A DNA stretch of 31,639 nucleotides, taken from Burkholderiales bacterium UBA2459 (GTDB lineage Bacteria > Pseudomonadota > Gammaproteobacteria > Burkholderiales > Burkholderiaceae_E). Of this stretch, positions 9,372 through 17,342 are shown piece by piece; the stretch's first letter is position 1, and each line of letters begins with the position of its first letter. The DNA is taken from positions 3,794-35,432 of the forward strand of contig DDPV01000032.1 in NCBI GenBank assembly GCA_002342365.1, in the 5' to 3' direction. The translations under genes were made by a program, and so were the position numbers. The notes under the pieces are model-generated. The model did no database searches. It was not told the origin of the DNA and saw only the letters and a program-made list of their open reading frames with translations.

Positions 9372-10428
9372 TCCGGCGCAACCTGCCAACGATACCGCTC
9401 GGAAAATAGTAAACCGACAGCACAAAGAGCAATCCCATCCAAAGCAGCCAGCGATCGGGATTGACAAGGTCTGAAAGCAGCGGTACGGCGTTGAATGCTT
9501 TGGCGGCGAAGCGCAGCAAGTCTTGCAAATAATTCTGCGCAAGCACAAAAACAACCGAACCGATGATTGATCCGTACAGTGTGCCCATCCCACCGATTAC
9601 CACAATCAACAAAACATCCAGCATGATTTCAAAGCTCAGGGTCGTATCAGGACCGACATAACGCAGCCACAGTGCAAGCAAAGCGCCGGCAACGCAAGCA
9701 AACATCGCCGATAAAACATTCGATACGGTCCTGTAGGCTACTGTTCGATAGCCCAAAGCCTCGGCACGAAAGTCGTTTTCCCGGATGGCCTGAAGCACGC
9801 GCCCAAATGGCGAATTCACAATGCGCAGCAGCACCAAAAACATCAACAACACCACCCCATAAATCAGCCAGTAACCAAGCGCCCTGCCGTCAATCAGCAG
9901 TCCGAAAACCGCCGACTCAAAAGGCTGATACGAGGGGCTGATGCCAAAGGGGTTACGAAAGGTCAAACCGTCCTCGCCGCCGGTGAAGTCGCTTAACTGC
10001 GAAACCAGCGTTTGAAAGGCTGACGCCACGGCCAGGGTGATCATGGCAAAAAATATCGCCCGCACCCGCAGGCTGAGCAAACCCATGGCAAGCGAGAGCA
10101 GCATCGATAAGAGCAAGGCAAGACCCAGACCGCCCGCAAGCGCTCCCCAGCTCTCACCAAGCCTCAAGCTTGCAATCGCGACGCCATAAGCGCCAATCCC
10201 AAAGAACATGGTGTGGGCGAAGCTGACGATGCCGGTGTAGCCAAGCAGCAAATCGTAGCTTGCCACCAGCAGCATAAAGATCAGTATTTTTGCTGCGACC
10301 GACATCGATTTTGCGCCGCCAAACAAAAATGGCGCCAAAGCCAGCACCAGAAAGGTGAGTAACAAGGCTAAGGCAAGCAAAGGGCTGCGGGGTAAATCCT
10401 GGGATAACAAGCGTTGCAGCCACTTCAT
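9322..10428 (-). CDS. livM: Branched-chain-type ABC transporter permease (LivM family)
   Basis: This 368-aa polytopic inner-membrane protein carries the LivM hallmark segment YDLLLGYTGIVSFAH followed by FFGIGAYGVA, then a FRAEALGYRT loop that contacts the ATPases, and later the GGMGTLYGSIIGS motif near the C-terminus. It forms the translocation pore with LivH. It is the last gene of the minus-strand operon, starting 1 bp after the livH stop. The solute is not readable from the permease. Its position downstream of phosphonate genes suggests an aminophosphonate or methylated-amine substrate rather than leucine. Its 3' end overlaps recD by 50 bp on the opposite strand. Confidence -1.
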   Translation of the reverse strand: MKWLQRLLSQDLPRSPLLALALLLTFLVLALAPFLFGGAKSMSVAAKILIFMLLVASYDLLLGYTGIVSFAHTMFFGIGAYGVAIASLRLGESWGALAGGLGLALLLSMLLSLAMGLLSLRVRAIFFAMITLAVASAFQTLVSQLSDFTGGEDGLTFRNPFGISPSYQPFESAVFGLLIDGRALGYWLIYGVVLLMFLVLLRIVNSPFGRVLQAIRENDFRAEALGYRTVAYRTVSNVLSAMFACVAGALLALWLRYVGPDTTLSFEIMLDVLLIVVIGGMGTLYGSIIGSVVFVLAQNYLQDLLRFAAKAFNAVPLLSDLVNPDRWLLWMGLLFVLSVYYFPSGIVGRLRRIRMPAAKSDATAPPLS

Positions 10429-10429
10429 G

Positions 10430-11452
10430 TCAGCGATCGCTTACCGGGTACAGGCCTTGCGGCCGCCAGAGCAAGACAGCGACCATCAAACCAATGTTGG
10501 AAAACAATGCGATCTTTGGTTCTAAAAACCCGGCGTAGTTCGCGATCAATCCCACCAGCAAGGCGCCGACAAAGCAACCGAGGGTACTGCCGAGACCACC
10601 GATGATAATGACGATAAAAATAAGAACATTTACCTGGGCGCCGATTTGTGCTGTGACGCTTTGCTGATAAAACCCCCAAAGCACGCCGCCCAATCCCGCC
10701 AGAGCCGATCCGGCCACAAAGACCGCAACAAACAGGCGGTCGATCCGATAACCCAAGGCTTGCACCATGCTGCGGTCTTGCACGCCGGCGCGAATCAGCA
10801 AACCAAGCTTGGTTCGGCTCAGGGTGAAGGCAAGTCCGGAAAAGACCAGCAGTCCAATCAGCGATGCAAAAATCCGATAACGCTCAATCGCCGCATCGGC
10901 TAAGAGCCAACTGCCGCGCAAGGCCTCGGGCAAAGGCAGCGGAATTTGCAAGGGTCCCCAGATCGCCTTAATGAGTTCCTCACCAATAATCATGCCACCC
11001 ATCGTGATCAAAATCTGCTTCAAATGCAGGCCGTAAACCGGGCGAACGATCAGCCGTTCAAACAGCCAACCGATCGCGGCCGCGCAAAGCATCGCCACCA
11101 GCATCGCGGTCAAGAGCGAGAAAAAGCCGTCCCAGGCCGCCGCCTGGGCAAAGCTCATGACCGTTGTGGCCACAAAGGCACCCAGCGCGATAAAGACACC
11201 GTGACCAAAATTCAGAACATCCATCAAGCCGAACACCAGCGTGAGGCCCGAAGCAATCACAAAGATGATCAACCCCATGGTGATGCCGGCAACCGTCAGC
11301 GTGATCCAGCTGCTTGTGCTTCCAATCGCAGGGATTGCCAGAAGCACAAGGCCCAGGAGCAACATCAAGGGGACGGCGTCGAACCGCAGCTGTGGCATGG
11401 CTTCGTCGGAGGCGATGACGGAATCCCTGGGCTTTAGCTCCTCTTGCATCAT
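10430..11452 (-). CDS. livH: Branched-chain-type ABC transporter permease (LivH family)
   Basis: This 340-aa inner-membrane permease has the LivH signature GLTLVFGLMDVLNFGHG followed by an Ala/Gly-rich helix, the cytoplasmic RAGVQDRSMVQALGYR coupling loop and a terminal GGLGSTLGCFVGALLVG segment. It has a ~25-residue polar N-terminal extension before the first hydrophobic helix. The start ATG overlaps the livF stop by 4 bp (ATGA), and livM follows after 1 bp, so livF-livH-livM are coupled. Partner of LivM in the membrane channel; solute unknown, see livM. Confidence -1.
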   Translation of the reverse strand: MMQEELKPRDSVIASDEAMPQLRFDAVPLMLLLGLVLLAIPAIGSTSSWITLTVAGITMGLIIFVIASGLTLVFGLMDVLNFGHGVFIALGAFVATTVMSFAQAAAWDGFFSLLTAMLVAMLCAAAIGWLFERLIVRPVYGLHLKQILITMGGMIIGEELIKAIWGPLQIPLPLPEALRGSWLLADAAIERYRIFASLIGLLVFSGLAFTLSRTKLGLLIRAGVQDRSMVQALGYRIDRLFVAVFVAGSALAGLGGVLWGFYQQSVTAQIGAQVNVLIFIVIIIGGLGSTLGCFVGALLVGLIANYAGFLEPKIALFSNIGLMVAVLLWRPQGLYPVSDR

Positions 11453-12189
11453 CGCGCTCCACCTAGCGAAAGGCCGAGCAGCTGTCGCTGCAAGATCGCG
11501 TCTGCCGCTAAATCAGCCATGGCGCCGCGAAAAACAATACGGCCTTCGTCCATCACCGCCACATGATCGCCCAGCACACTGGCCATCCGAAAGTTCTGCT
11601 CAACCAGCAAGAGGCTTGTGCGCTGTGCTTTGAGGGCCGCCAAAGCTTCGATCAGACTCCTGACCATCGAAGGTGCCAGGCCCTTGCTCGGCTCATCGAT
11701 CAGAATCAGGGTCCTCGGTTCGATAATCGCCCGAGCAATCGCCAGCATTTGTTTTTGACCACCGCTTAACTTGCCAGCCGGAAAAAGCCAGAATTTCCGC
11801 AAGGCAGGAAACTGACCGAAAATCCACGCAAGCCTGGCAGCGTCAAGATCGCGGACATGCGCCGCACTGCGTGCTGCAAGCAGCATATTTTCCTGAACCG
11901 TCAGATCCCCAAAAATGCCCATAGACTCGGGCACATAGGCAATACCGAGCCGGGCGATTTCGGCTGTACCCATGCCGTGAATCGACTGTTGCTTGAAATG
12001 GATCGATCCTGCAGAAGCTGGGCACAGGCCCATGATGCTTCGCAGTGTTGTTGTTTTTCCTGCACCATTTCGGCCGAGCAAGACGGTCACTTCGCCTTCG
12101 GGCACGTCAAGCTCCACTCCATGCAAGATGTGATAAGCCCCGATATGGGTTTGAACGCCGCGCAGTCTTAGTAAGGCCTGCGTCACCAT
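11449..12189 (-). CDS. livF: Branched-chain-type ABC transporter ATPase (LivF family)
   Basis: This 246-aa ATPase has Walker A GRNGAGKTT at residues ~39-47, the Q-loop region near VPESMGIFGDLTVQENM, the signature KLSGGQKQMLAIARA, Walker B LILIDEPSKGLAPS and a switch-histidine region LLVEQNFRMA. The EQN form around the switch is typical of LivF. It energises import together with LivG. The start overlaps the livG stop by 7 bp and the stop overlaps livH by 4 bp. Confidence -1.
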   Translation of the reverse strand: MVTQALLRLRGVQTHIGAYHILHGVELDVPEGEVTVLLGRNGAGKTTTLRSIMGLCPASAGSIHFKQQSIHGMGTAEIARLGIAYVPESMGIFGDLTVQENMLLAARSAAHVRDLDAARLAWIFGQFPALRKFWLFPAGKLSGGQKQMLAIARAIIEPRTLILIDEPSKGLAPSMVRSLIEALAALKAQRTSLLLVEQNFRMASVLGDHVAVMDEGRIVFRGAMADLAADAILQRQLLGLSLGGAR

Positions 12190-12959
12190 CCAGCGCCTGG
12201 GCTGTGCCCGAGATAGGCCTCTTGCACAAGCGGCGAGCTCATCACCACGCCGGGCTCACCGTCTGCAACAAGCCGACCGTGGTGCAAAACGACAATGCGA
12301 TCGGCAAGCTCATGAACCACATCCATTTTGTGTTCAACCAGCAAAATGATTCGGTCCGACTGACGCTTTAACTGCTGAATCAAGGCCAGAACAACCGGGA
12401 CCTCATCAAGACTCATCCCGGCAGTTGGCTCATCAAACATGTAAACCTTCGGTTTGAGTGCCATCAGCAAGGCGACTTCAAGTTTGCGCTGGTCACCATG
12501 AGACAGGCTTGCAGCGATCAAATCGGCCTTGCCAGTCAGCTGCACCTGCTCAAGCAGTGCATGCGCTTCCTCGATCCAGGCGCTTCGGTCGCTCCAAACG
12601 CTCAAGAGGTCAAGCCAGGCAAGTGCCGAGCCGGCTACCGACTGCTGACGCGCCTGAACCGCTAAGCGCAGGTTTTCTGCCACGCTGAGTTGCGGAAACA
12701 ATTGCGTGAGTTGAAAGGCGCGACCCAAACCCTTTTGTGCCCGCGTCGCTGCAGCCATCGAGCTTAAATCTTCACCGTCCAGCACAACCTTGCCCTGGGT
12801 AGCGGCCAACTGTCCGCTGATCAGATTGAAGTAACTGGTTTTACCGGCGCCATTGGGTCCGACAATCGCTGTGAGCGTGCCAGGTTCGAAGCGGCAAGAC
12901 ACCTGATCCACAGCCAGGTGTCCGCCGAATTGCACCGTTAAGCGATCCGTCTCGAGCAT
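12183..12959 (-). CDS. livG: Branched-chain-type ABC transporter ATPase (LivG family)
   Basis: This 258-aa ATPase has Walker A GPNGAGKTS at residues ~34-42, GLGRAFQLTQLFPQLSVAENL around the Q-loop, the LivG-type signature SLSHGDQRKLEVA (H-G-D-Q in place of the usual SGGQ), Walker B KVYMFDEPTAGMS and the switch LLVEHKMDVV. It is paired with LivF. It lies 35 bp downstream of the binding-protein gene and overlaps livF by 7 bp. Confidence -1.
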   Translation of the reverse strand: MLETDRLTVQFGGHLAVDQVSCRFEPGTLTAIVGPNGAGKTSYFNLISGQLAATQGKVVLDGEDLSSMAAATRAQKGLGRAFQLTQLFPQLSVAENLRLAVQARQQSVAGSALAWLDLLSVWSDRSAWIEEAHALLEQVQLTGKADLIAASLSHGDQRKLEVALLMALKPKVYMFDEPTAGMSLDEVPVVLALIQQLKRQSDRIILLVEHKMDVVHELADRIVVLHHGRLVADGEPGVVMSSPLVQEAYLGHSPGAGW

Positions 12960-12994
12960 GGGTCTGCACGCTCCAGGGGCCGCGCGCCTTAGGG

Positions 12995-14191
12995 CTAGCG
13001 CTTGTTGCGGATTGGAATCTGCATCTCAGACGCAGGAATCACGCGGACCAACTCCGGCACACCCCAAGGGAAAGCGGGATCGTTCTTGATTCGAAAATGG
13101 TACATATCTTGCATCGCCTGATGGTCTTCCTTACGAAAGGTCATCTTGCCCTTGGGTGTCTCAAAGCTCATACCCTCCATCGCGGCAATCAATGTGTCGG
13201 TGTTGGTCTGGCCAGCGGTCTTTTTCAAAGCTTCCACCACAGCGATGGCCGCACTCATGCCGCCGGCTGTGAAGAAATCAGGGGGATTTTTGTAACGGCT
13301 GTAGTGGTTGGCGACCAACCATTCGTTGACCGGGTTTTTAGGAATACCGAAATAATAATAAAGCGCACCTTCCATCCCGGGGAAGTTCTTGTAAGCGACC
13401 ATCGCAGGCAAAATGTTGCCGCCGGTTGCCAGTTTGATTCCATAACGCTTTTCCAGGTCCAGATCGGCGATTTTCGGAAAAGGCGTGGGACTGCCACTCC
13501 AAGTCACGGCCAGAAACTTCTGTCCTGGCTGATCTTTCAGCCGATCAATGATGCGCTGCAAGCCTGCGGTGAAATCGGTGGTACCGACCGGGAGGTATTC
13601 CTCATGAACGATTTTTGCTTTCTTGGTGAACTCTTTGCTTGCTTTAACGCCATCGCGACCAAAGGCATTGTCATTGGCAAGGATTGCAATCACATGATCA
13701 GCTTGGTCAAGCGCTGCCGCGTTTGCCGCCGCATCCTGACTGCTGTTGCGACCGGTTCGAAAAATATATTTGTTCCATTTCTCGCCGGTGATGCTGTCGG
13801 CAACCGCAGGCTCAACCAGCAAGATCTTTTTGTATTCCTCGGCAACCGGCAACATCGCGAGTGCGACCGGCGAAGCGGTAGGACCGACCGCGATATCGAC
13901 CTTGTCATCAGCGTAGGCGGCAGCGAGGGCAGCTTTGCCAACATCGGGTTTGCCTTGATCGTCCTTCTCAATGACTTCAATCTTGCGTCCGGCCACCGTC
14001 ATCGTGCCGTTGGTCGCGTAGGCAAGACCCATGTTGAAGCCGACAATGCTCTGCTTGGCATAAGCCTCCAAAGGCCCGGTCTTGCTGGCAATCAGCGCAA
14101 TTTTTACCGGCGCTTTGGTCTGCGCAAGACTCGGCAGTGCAGCAAGGCTAATGACGGCACTCAGAACGATTAAGCTGAAACGACGTTGCAT
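12995..14191 (-). CDS. Periplasmic substrate-binding protein of a Liv-type ABC transporter
   Basis: This 398-aa product has a classic Sec signal peptide (basic MQRR, hydrophobic core, cleavage likely after SLAQ or nearby ~residue 24). The mature part begins KAPVKIALIASKTGPLEAYAK, the ligand-binding opening of Leu/Ile/Val-type type I periplasmic binding proteins (Peripla_BP_6 fold). It captures solute for LivGFHM. The start ATG has a good GGGAG site about 9 nt upstream. The upstream 70 bp contain a 14-bp direct repeat. The ligand is unknown. The gene lies between catabolic phosphonate/FAD genes and the transporter, so an aminophosphonate, N-methylated amine or glycine-betaine-like solute is a fair guess. 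Confidence -1.
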   Translation of the reverse strand: MQRRFSLIVLSAVISLAALPSLAQTKAPVKIALIASKTGPLEAYAKQSIVGFNMGLAYATNGTMTVAGRKIEVIEKDDQGKPDVGKAALAAAYADDKVDIAVGPTASPVALAMLPVAEEYKKILLVEPAVADSITGEKWNKYIFRTGRNSSQDAAANAAALDQADHVIAILANDNAFGRDGVKASKEFTKKAKIVHEEYLPVGTTDFTAGLQRIIDRLKDQPGQKFLAVTWSGSPTPFPKIADLDLEKRYGIKLATGGNILPAMVAYKNFPGMEGALYYYFGIPKNPVNEWLVANHYSRYKNPPDFFTAGGMSAAIAVVEALKKTAGQTNTDTLIAAMEGMSFETPKGKMTFRKEDHQAMQDMYHFRIKNDPAFPWGVPELVRVIPASEMQIPIRNKR

Positions 14192-14222
14192 TACAAGCGC
14201 TCCCTGTAAAGTTTTGTTTCTA

Positions 14223-14256
14223 AGTCTACCTCAGCCGTTTTGAGTCTACCTTAGCC
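14223..14256. repeat. 14-bp direct repeat with 20-bp period upstream of the binding-protein gene
   Basis: AGTCTACCTCAGCC (14223-14236) and AGTCTACCTTAGCC (14243-14256) differ at one position and are exactly 20 bp apart, about two helical turns. They lie 32-65 bp upstream of the binding-protein start. Such phasing is compatible with a dimeric regulator binding one face of DNA, but no regulator is identified. Confidence -1.
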
Positions 14257-14264
14257 TGAGGCTA
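14252..14264. repeat. 13-bp palindrome TAGCCTGAGGCTA at the end of the FAD enzyme gene
   Basis: Perfect 6-bp arms flank one central base; the palindrome includes the TAG stop of the FAD enzyme and overlaps the second direct repeat. It could be part of an operator or a small mRNA hairpin. There is no following T-run, so it is not a convincing intrinsic terminator. Confidence -1.
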
Positions 14265-16691
14265 TAGCGAATAGACCAAAACCGAACTCGGTTTACCCCA
14301 GAGGAAGACGCTGGCAGCGCTGCCTTGGTGCCGCAGCTGAGCCGATGGTCCGCGAAGATGGGCAAGCGCCACACAACGCCCGGCGTCGATTCCCCACCCG
14401 GCTGAGGTCAAAACGCCTGCATCGTGGTCGCTTTCACCATCGATCACAATGGGTTCACCACCCCAGGCGTAGGCCTGCGGATCCTCAAAAACGAGCTTGA
14501 CGAGCTGACTGCACCTGGGCTTTACGCGCGCCTCCATCAGGGCGCGGTAGCCGACAAGCTCGGTTTTGCCCCAGTCAATCAGGCCATCGAAGCCGAGCGC
14601 CAAAGGGCTATCCTGAGAGCCAAAATCGGCTCCCCACTCCGGGTATCCGCGCTCGATGCGCATCGCGTCAAAGGCGAAGTGACCGGCATCGCGCAAGCCA
14701 AGATCAGCGCCTGCCTCGTGCAGCGCCAGGTACACATGGCGTGTCATCTCAACCGGTAAATACAGCTCAAACGCATCCTTGCCTGCATCGGAAACACGCG
14801 CCAAGCGCAGCCTTGCGTAGCCAAGATCGATCTCTGCCGCAGTCATTGCGGGAAAGCTTTGCGCTGAAAGATCCTGCGGACAAAGTCTTGACAAGAGGGC
14901 CTCTGATGCCGGTCCCACAAGACTTAAAACGCTATACATTGCAGACACATCGTAGGCAAAGACCCGCTCCGAAACCCCTTGGTGTTTGCCGATCCAGTGC
15001 ATATCACGGGTTGCCTGTTGTGCACCGGAAAGCAGCAAAAACCGATCGGCTTCAAGCCGAATCACCGTCAGCGCAGTTTCGATACCGCCCCGGGTGTTGA
15101 GCCAGATCGTTCGCACCATGCGGTTGACCGCGAGGTCGATAGGGCTCACAGACAGCCGCTGCAACAAAGCGAGCGCGTCTTCGCCTTGGATGAGGTACTT
15201 GGCCCGCGAACTCTGATCGAAGATGGCCACCGCCTGCTGTGCAGCGCGTTGTTCAGCCTGCACCCAGGGTAACCAGTCAGGCTTATCAAGCGTTGGTTTT
15301 GCTGCGGGCGATGAAGCTGGCTGAAAATACAAAGCCCGCTCCCAGCCGTTGATGCTGCCAAACACGGCGGCCTTTGCCGCCAGCTGATCGTACAAGGCAG
15401 GCGTTCGCAAGGGCCTTGCTGTTTGCAATTCCTGACGCGGCCAGGGCATGGCATAGTGCAAACCCAGACTCTCGACCGTTCGCGCAGCAAGCGCCCTTTT
15501 GTTTGCGCTAAGCGGTGAAAAGCGACGGATGTCCAGCGCAGAAACATCCATGCCGGGGTCGCCCTCCAGCATCCATGCCGCCATCATCTTGCCCGCACCT
15601 GCGCTGTTGGCAATGCCTGAGGAGTTAAAGCCTGCGCAAACGAAATAATGGCGAAGCTCAGGCGCCTCGCCCATGATGAAGTTTCCGTCGGGCGTGAAGC
15701 TTTCAGGGCCATTCAAAAGCATCTTGATTTGAGCCTTCTCAAGGCAGGGCGTGCGATGAAGGGCATGCTTCATCAACACCTCAAACTGATCCCAGTCCTC
15801 ATTGAGCAATTGAAACTGGAAATCATCCGGAATCGGATCGACCTTCCAAGGCTTGGCCGAAGGTTCAAAGCCACCCATTAACAGGCCACCCACCTCTTCT
15901 TTATAATAAATATAAGAGTCAGGATCGCGCATCACCGGAAGCATCGGGTGAACACCGGCTATCTTGCCCGTAACGATATAAAAATGCTCTGCCGCGTGAA
16001 GCGGCACACTCACGCCTGCGCCTGCTGCAAACTGGCGCGCCCATTGTCCGGCGCAATTCACAAGCAACTCGCAGCCAATGTCTTGCTCGATGCCTGTGCC
16101 CCGAACCCGCAGGCCGCAAACCCGCCGCAAGCGGCCCTGCCCCTGGCTGTGCACAGCGATCGCCCTGATGCCTTCAAACATCAGCACGCCGCGCTGCCTT
16201 GCGCCCTTGGCGATCGCCGCACAAAGATCGGCGGGGTTCACCTTGCCGTCTTCCGGTAACCAAAGCGCACCGGCCAGATCATCGCTTCGCATCAGGGGAA
16301 AGTGATCGGCTGCCTCACGCGGAGAAATCGCCTCACAGTGCACGCCATAGCGGCGTGCCAGGCTCGCCTGCCTCATCATCATGCGCAAACGATCCGAAGT
16401 CTGCGCCACATAAAGGCTTCCGCAGGCCTTCCATCCGGTTGCAAGCCCCGTTTCCTGCTCAAGCCTTGCATAAAGCTCAATGCCGTAGCGGCTCATCGCG
16501 GTCATTGGGCGGTTGGGTCGCAGCTGGCCGACCAGACCGGCTGCATGCCAAGTCGTGCCTGCGCTAAGTTTGCCCTGCTCAAGCAGCACGACATCGGTGC
16601 AGCCCATAAGCGCCAGATGGTAAGCCACCGAGCACCCGATGATCCCTCCGCCAACAATCACCACGCGCGTATGTTTCGGGAGGGCCATCAT
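14262..16691 (-). CDS. FAD-dependent dimethylglycine/sarcosine dehydrogenase-like protein with GcvT-type C-terminal half
   Basis: The 809-aa product has an N-terminal DAO-type FAD domain with GGGIIG (residues ~14-19) and TTWHAAGL with His49, the position of covalent histidyl-FAD in dimethylglycine and sarcosine dehydrogenases. From ~430 on it has the GcvT-like folate domain (RGGIETALTVIRLEADRF, then MRIERGYPEWGADF). Family members oxidatively N-demethylate secondary or tertiary amines and pass the one-carbon unit to tetrahydrofolate. Here the usual Asp of the GGxxxDLTV motif is Ala540, so folate coupling may be altered. ATG at 16691 is preferred because GAAGG lies 7 nt upstream; an upstream TTG at 16712 is possible. 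Inferred role: demethylation of an N-methylated aminophosphonate or of the glycine-type product of its neighbour. FAD-dependent enzymes oxidising N-methyl-AEP have been reported in phosphonate clusters, but specificity here is unknown. Confidence -1.
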   Translation of the reverse strand: MMALPKHTRVVIVGGGIIGCSVAYHLALMGCTDVVLLEQGKLSAGTTWHAAGLVGQLRPNRPMTAMSRYGIELYARLEQETGLATGWKACGSLYVAQTSDRLRMMMRQASLARRYGVHCEAISPREAADHFPLMRSDDLAGALWLPEDGKVNPADLCAAIAKGARQRGVLMFEGIRAIAVHSQGQGRLRRVCGLRVRGTGIEQDIGCELLVNCAGQWARQFAAGAGVSVPLHAAEHFYIVTGKIAGVHPMLPVMRDPDSYIYYKEEVGGLLMGGFEPSAKPWKVDPIPDDFQFQLLNEDWDQFEVLMKHALHRTPCLEKAQIKMLLNGPESFTPDGNFIMGEAPELRHYFVCAGFNSSGIANSAGAGKMMAAWMLEGDPGMDVSALDIRRFSPLSANKRALAARTVESLGLHYAMPWPRQELQTARPLRTPALYDQLAAKAAVFGSINGWERALYFQPASSPAAKPTLDKPDWLPWVQAEQRAAQQAVAIFDQSSRAKYLIQGEDALALLQRLSVSPIDLAVNRMVRTIWLNTRGGIETALTVIRLEADRFLLLSGAQQATRDMHWIGKHQGVSERVFAYDVSAMYSVLSLVGPASEALLSRLCPQDLSAQSFPAMTAAEIDLGYARLRLARVSDAGKDAFELYLPVEMTRHVYLALHEAGADLGLRDAGHFAFDAMRIERGYPEWGADFGSQDSPLALGFDGLIDWGKTELVGYRALMEARVKPRCSQLVKLVFEDPQAYAWGGEPIVIDGESDHDAGVLTSAGWGIDAGRCVALAHLRGPSAQLRHQGSAASVFLWGKPSSVLVYSL

Positions 16692-16751
16692 CGTTGAGCC
16701 TTCGCTAGGCAATTTGCATGGCGCGCGCAGCGCTCATGATGACCGGAATTG

Positions 16752-17300
16752 TCAGACCCTCGCGCAGCGTCTTGCGCGCTCGATGAAATGATCAAGTCCT
16801 GGGGTGGGATGGCCAGCGGTTTTGGCTGAATCATCCCAGATCCGCAAACGAACCGCGTCGTCTGCGCCGGATTGGCTCAAGAAATGCTCGCATTGCGCAG
16901 GCGAAAAGGGCCCGCCTTGCAGTGCAAGCGAGCGCTTGGAGTCATCAGACAGGGCAGCAAAATAGTGTGCGCGCGTTGAACAAAGATAACGCTTTGCAGC
17001 CACATGCAAAGCGATCGGAGCAAGCACCTCGGGGCCGAACAGCCCGCGCAACTGCGGCAAAGCGCGGTACTGGTGAAGGTCGTCAACCCCACGCAGGCTT
17101 GGCGTATCACCCAGATCATGTAGCAAATGGCCGAGATCATGAAGCCATGCAGCAGTCACCAACGCGTCGCTTGCCCCCTCGGCCTCGGCAAGCGATGCGC
17201 ATTGCAAGGCGTGTTCGAGCTGACTGACCGCTTCGCCGCTGTATTGTTCATGGCCCCGCTGTCTGAACAAGAGCCCAATATCGTCAAGCGTCATCATCAC
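16752..17300 (-). CDS. phnZ: PhnZ/TmpB-type HD-domain mixed-valent di-iron oxygenase (C-P bond cleaving)
   Basis: This 182-aa single-domain HD protein matches PhnZ residue by residue. His30, His54-Asp55, His76, His99 and Asp156 correspond to the PhnZ di-iron ligands His34, His58-Asp59, His80, His104 and Asp161. Tyr20 and Glu23 in YSGE match the Tyr24/Glu27 pair that gates oxygen chemistry, and Lys103 (HxxxK) matches the phosphonate-binding Lys108. PhnZ converts (R)-1-hydroxy-2-aminoethylphosphonate plus O2 to glycine and phosphate; TmpB does the same with the trimethylated substrate to give glycine betaine. The partner Fe/2-oxoglutarate hydroxylase (PhnY* or TmpA) is not in the window. The start is GTG at 17300, with AAAGGA 7 nt upstream; ATG at 17297 is an alternative. 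It is 42 bp after phnY. Family is strong; the exact N-methylation state of the substrate is open. Confidence -1.
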   Translation of the reverse strand: MMMTLDDIGLLFRQRGHEQYSGEAVSQLEHALQCASLAEAEGASDALVTAAWLHDLGHLLHDLGDTPSLRGVDDLHQYRALPQLRGLFGPEVLAPIALHVAAKRYLCSTRAHYFAALSDDSKRSLALQGGPFSPAQCEHFLSQSGADDAVRLRIWDDSAKTAGHPTPGLDHFIERARRCARV

Positions 17301-17342
17301 CGATCATTCCTTTGGGATGCGCTAGCGCTACCGGCTTCGACT

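Noticed and set aside
13097..14173. Long plus-strand open frame (358 codons) opposite the binding-protein gene
   Set aside because: Antisense to a clear signal-peptide-bearing binding protein. Its translation shows no recognisable motifs and is typical of codon-bias shadowing.
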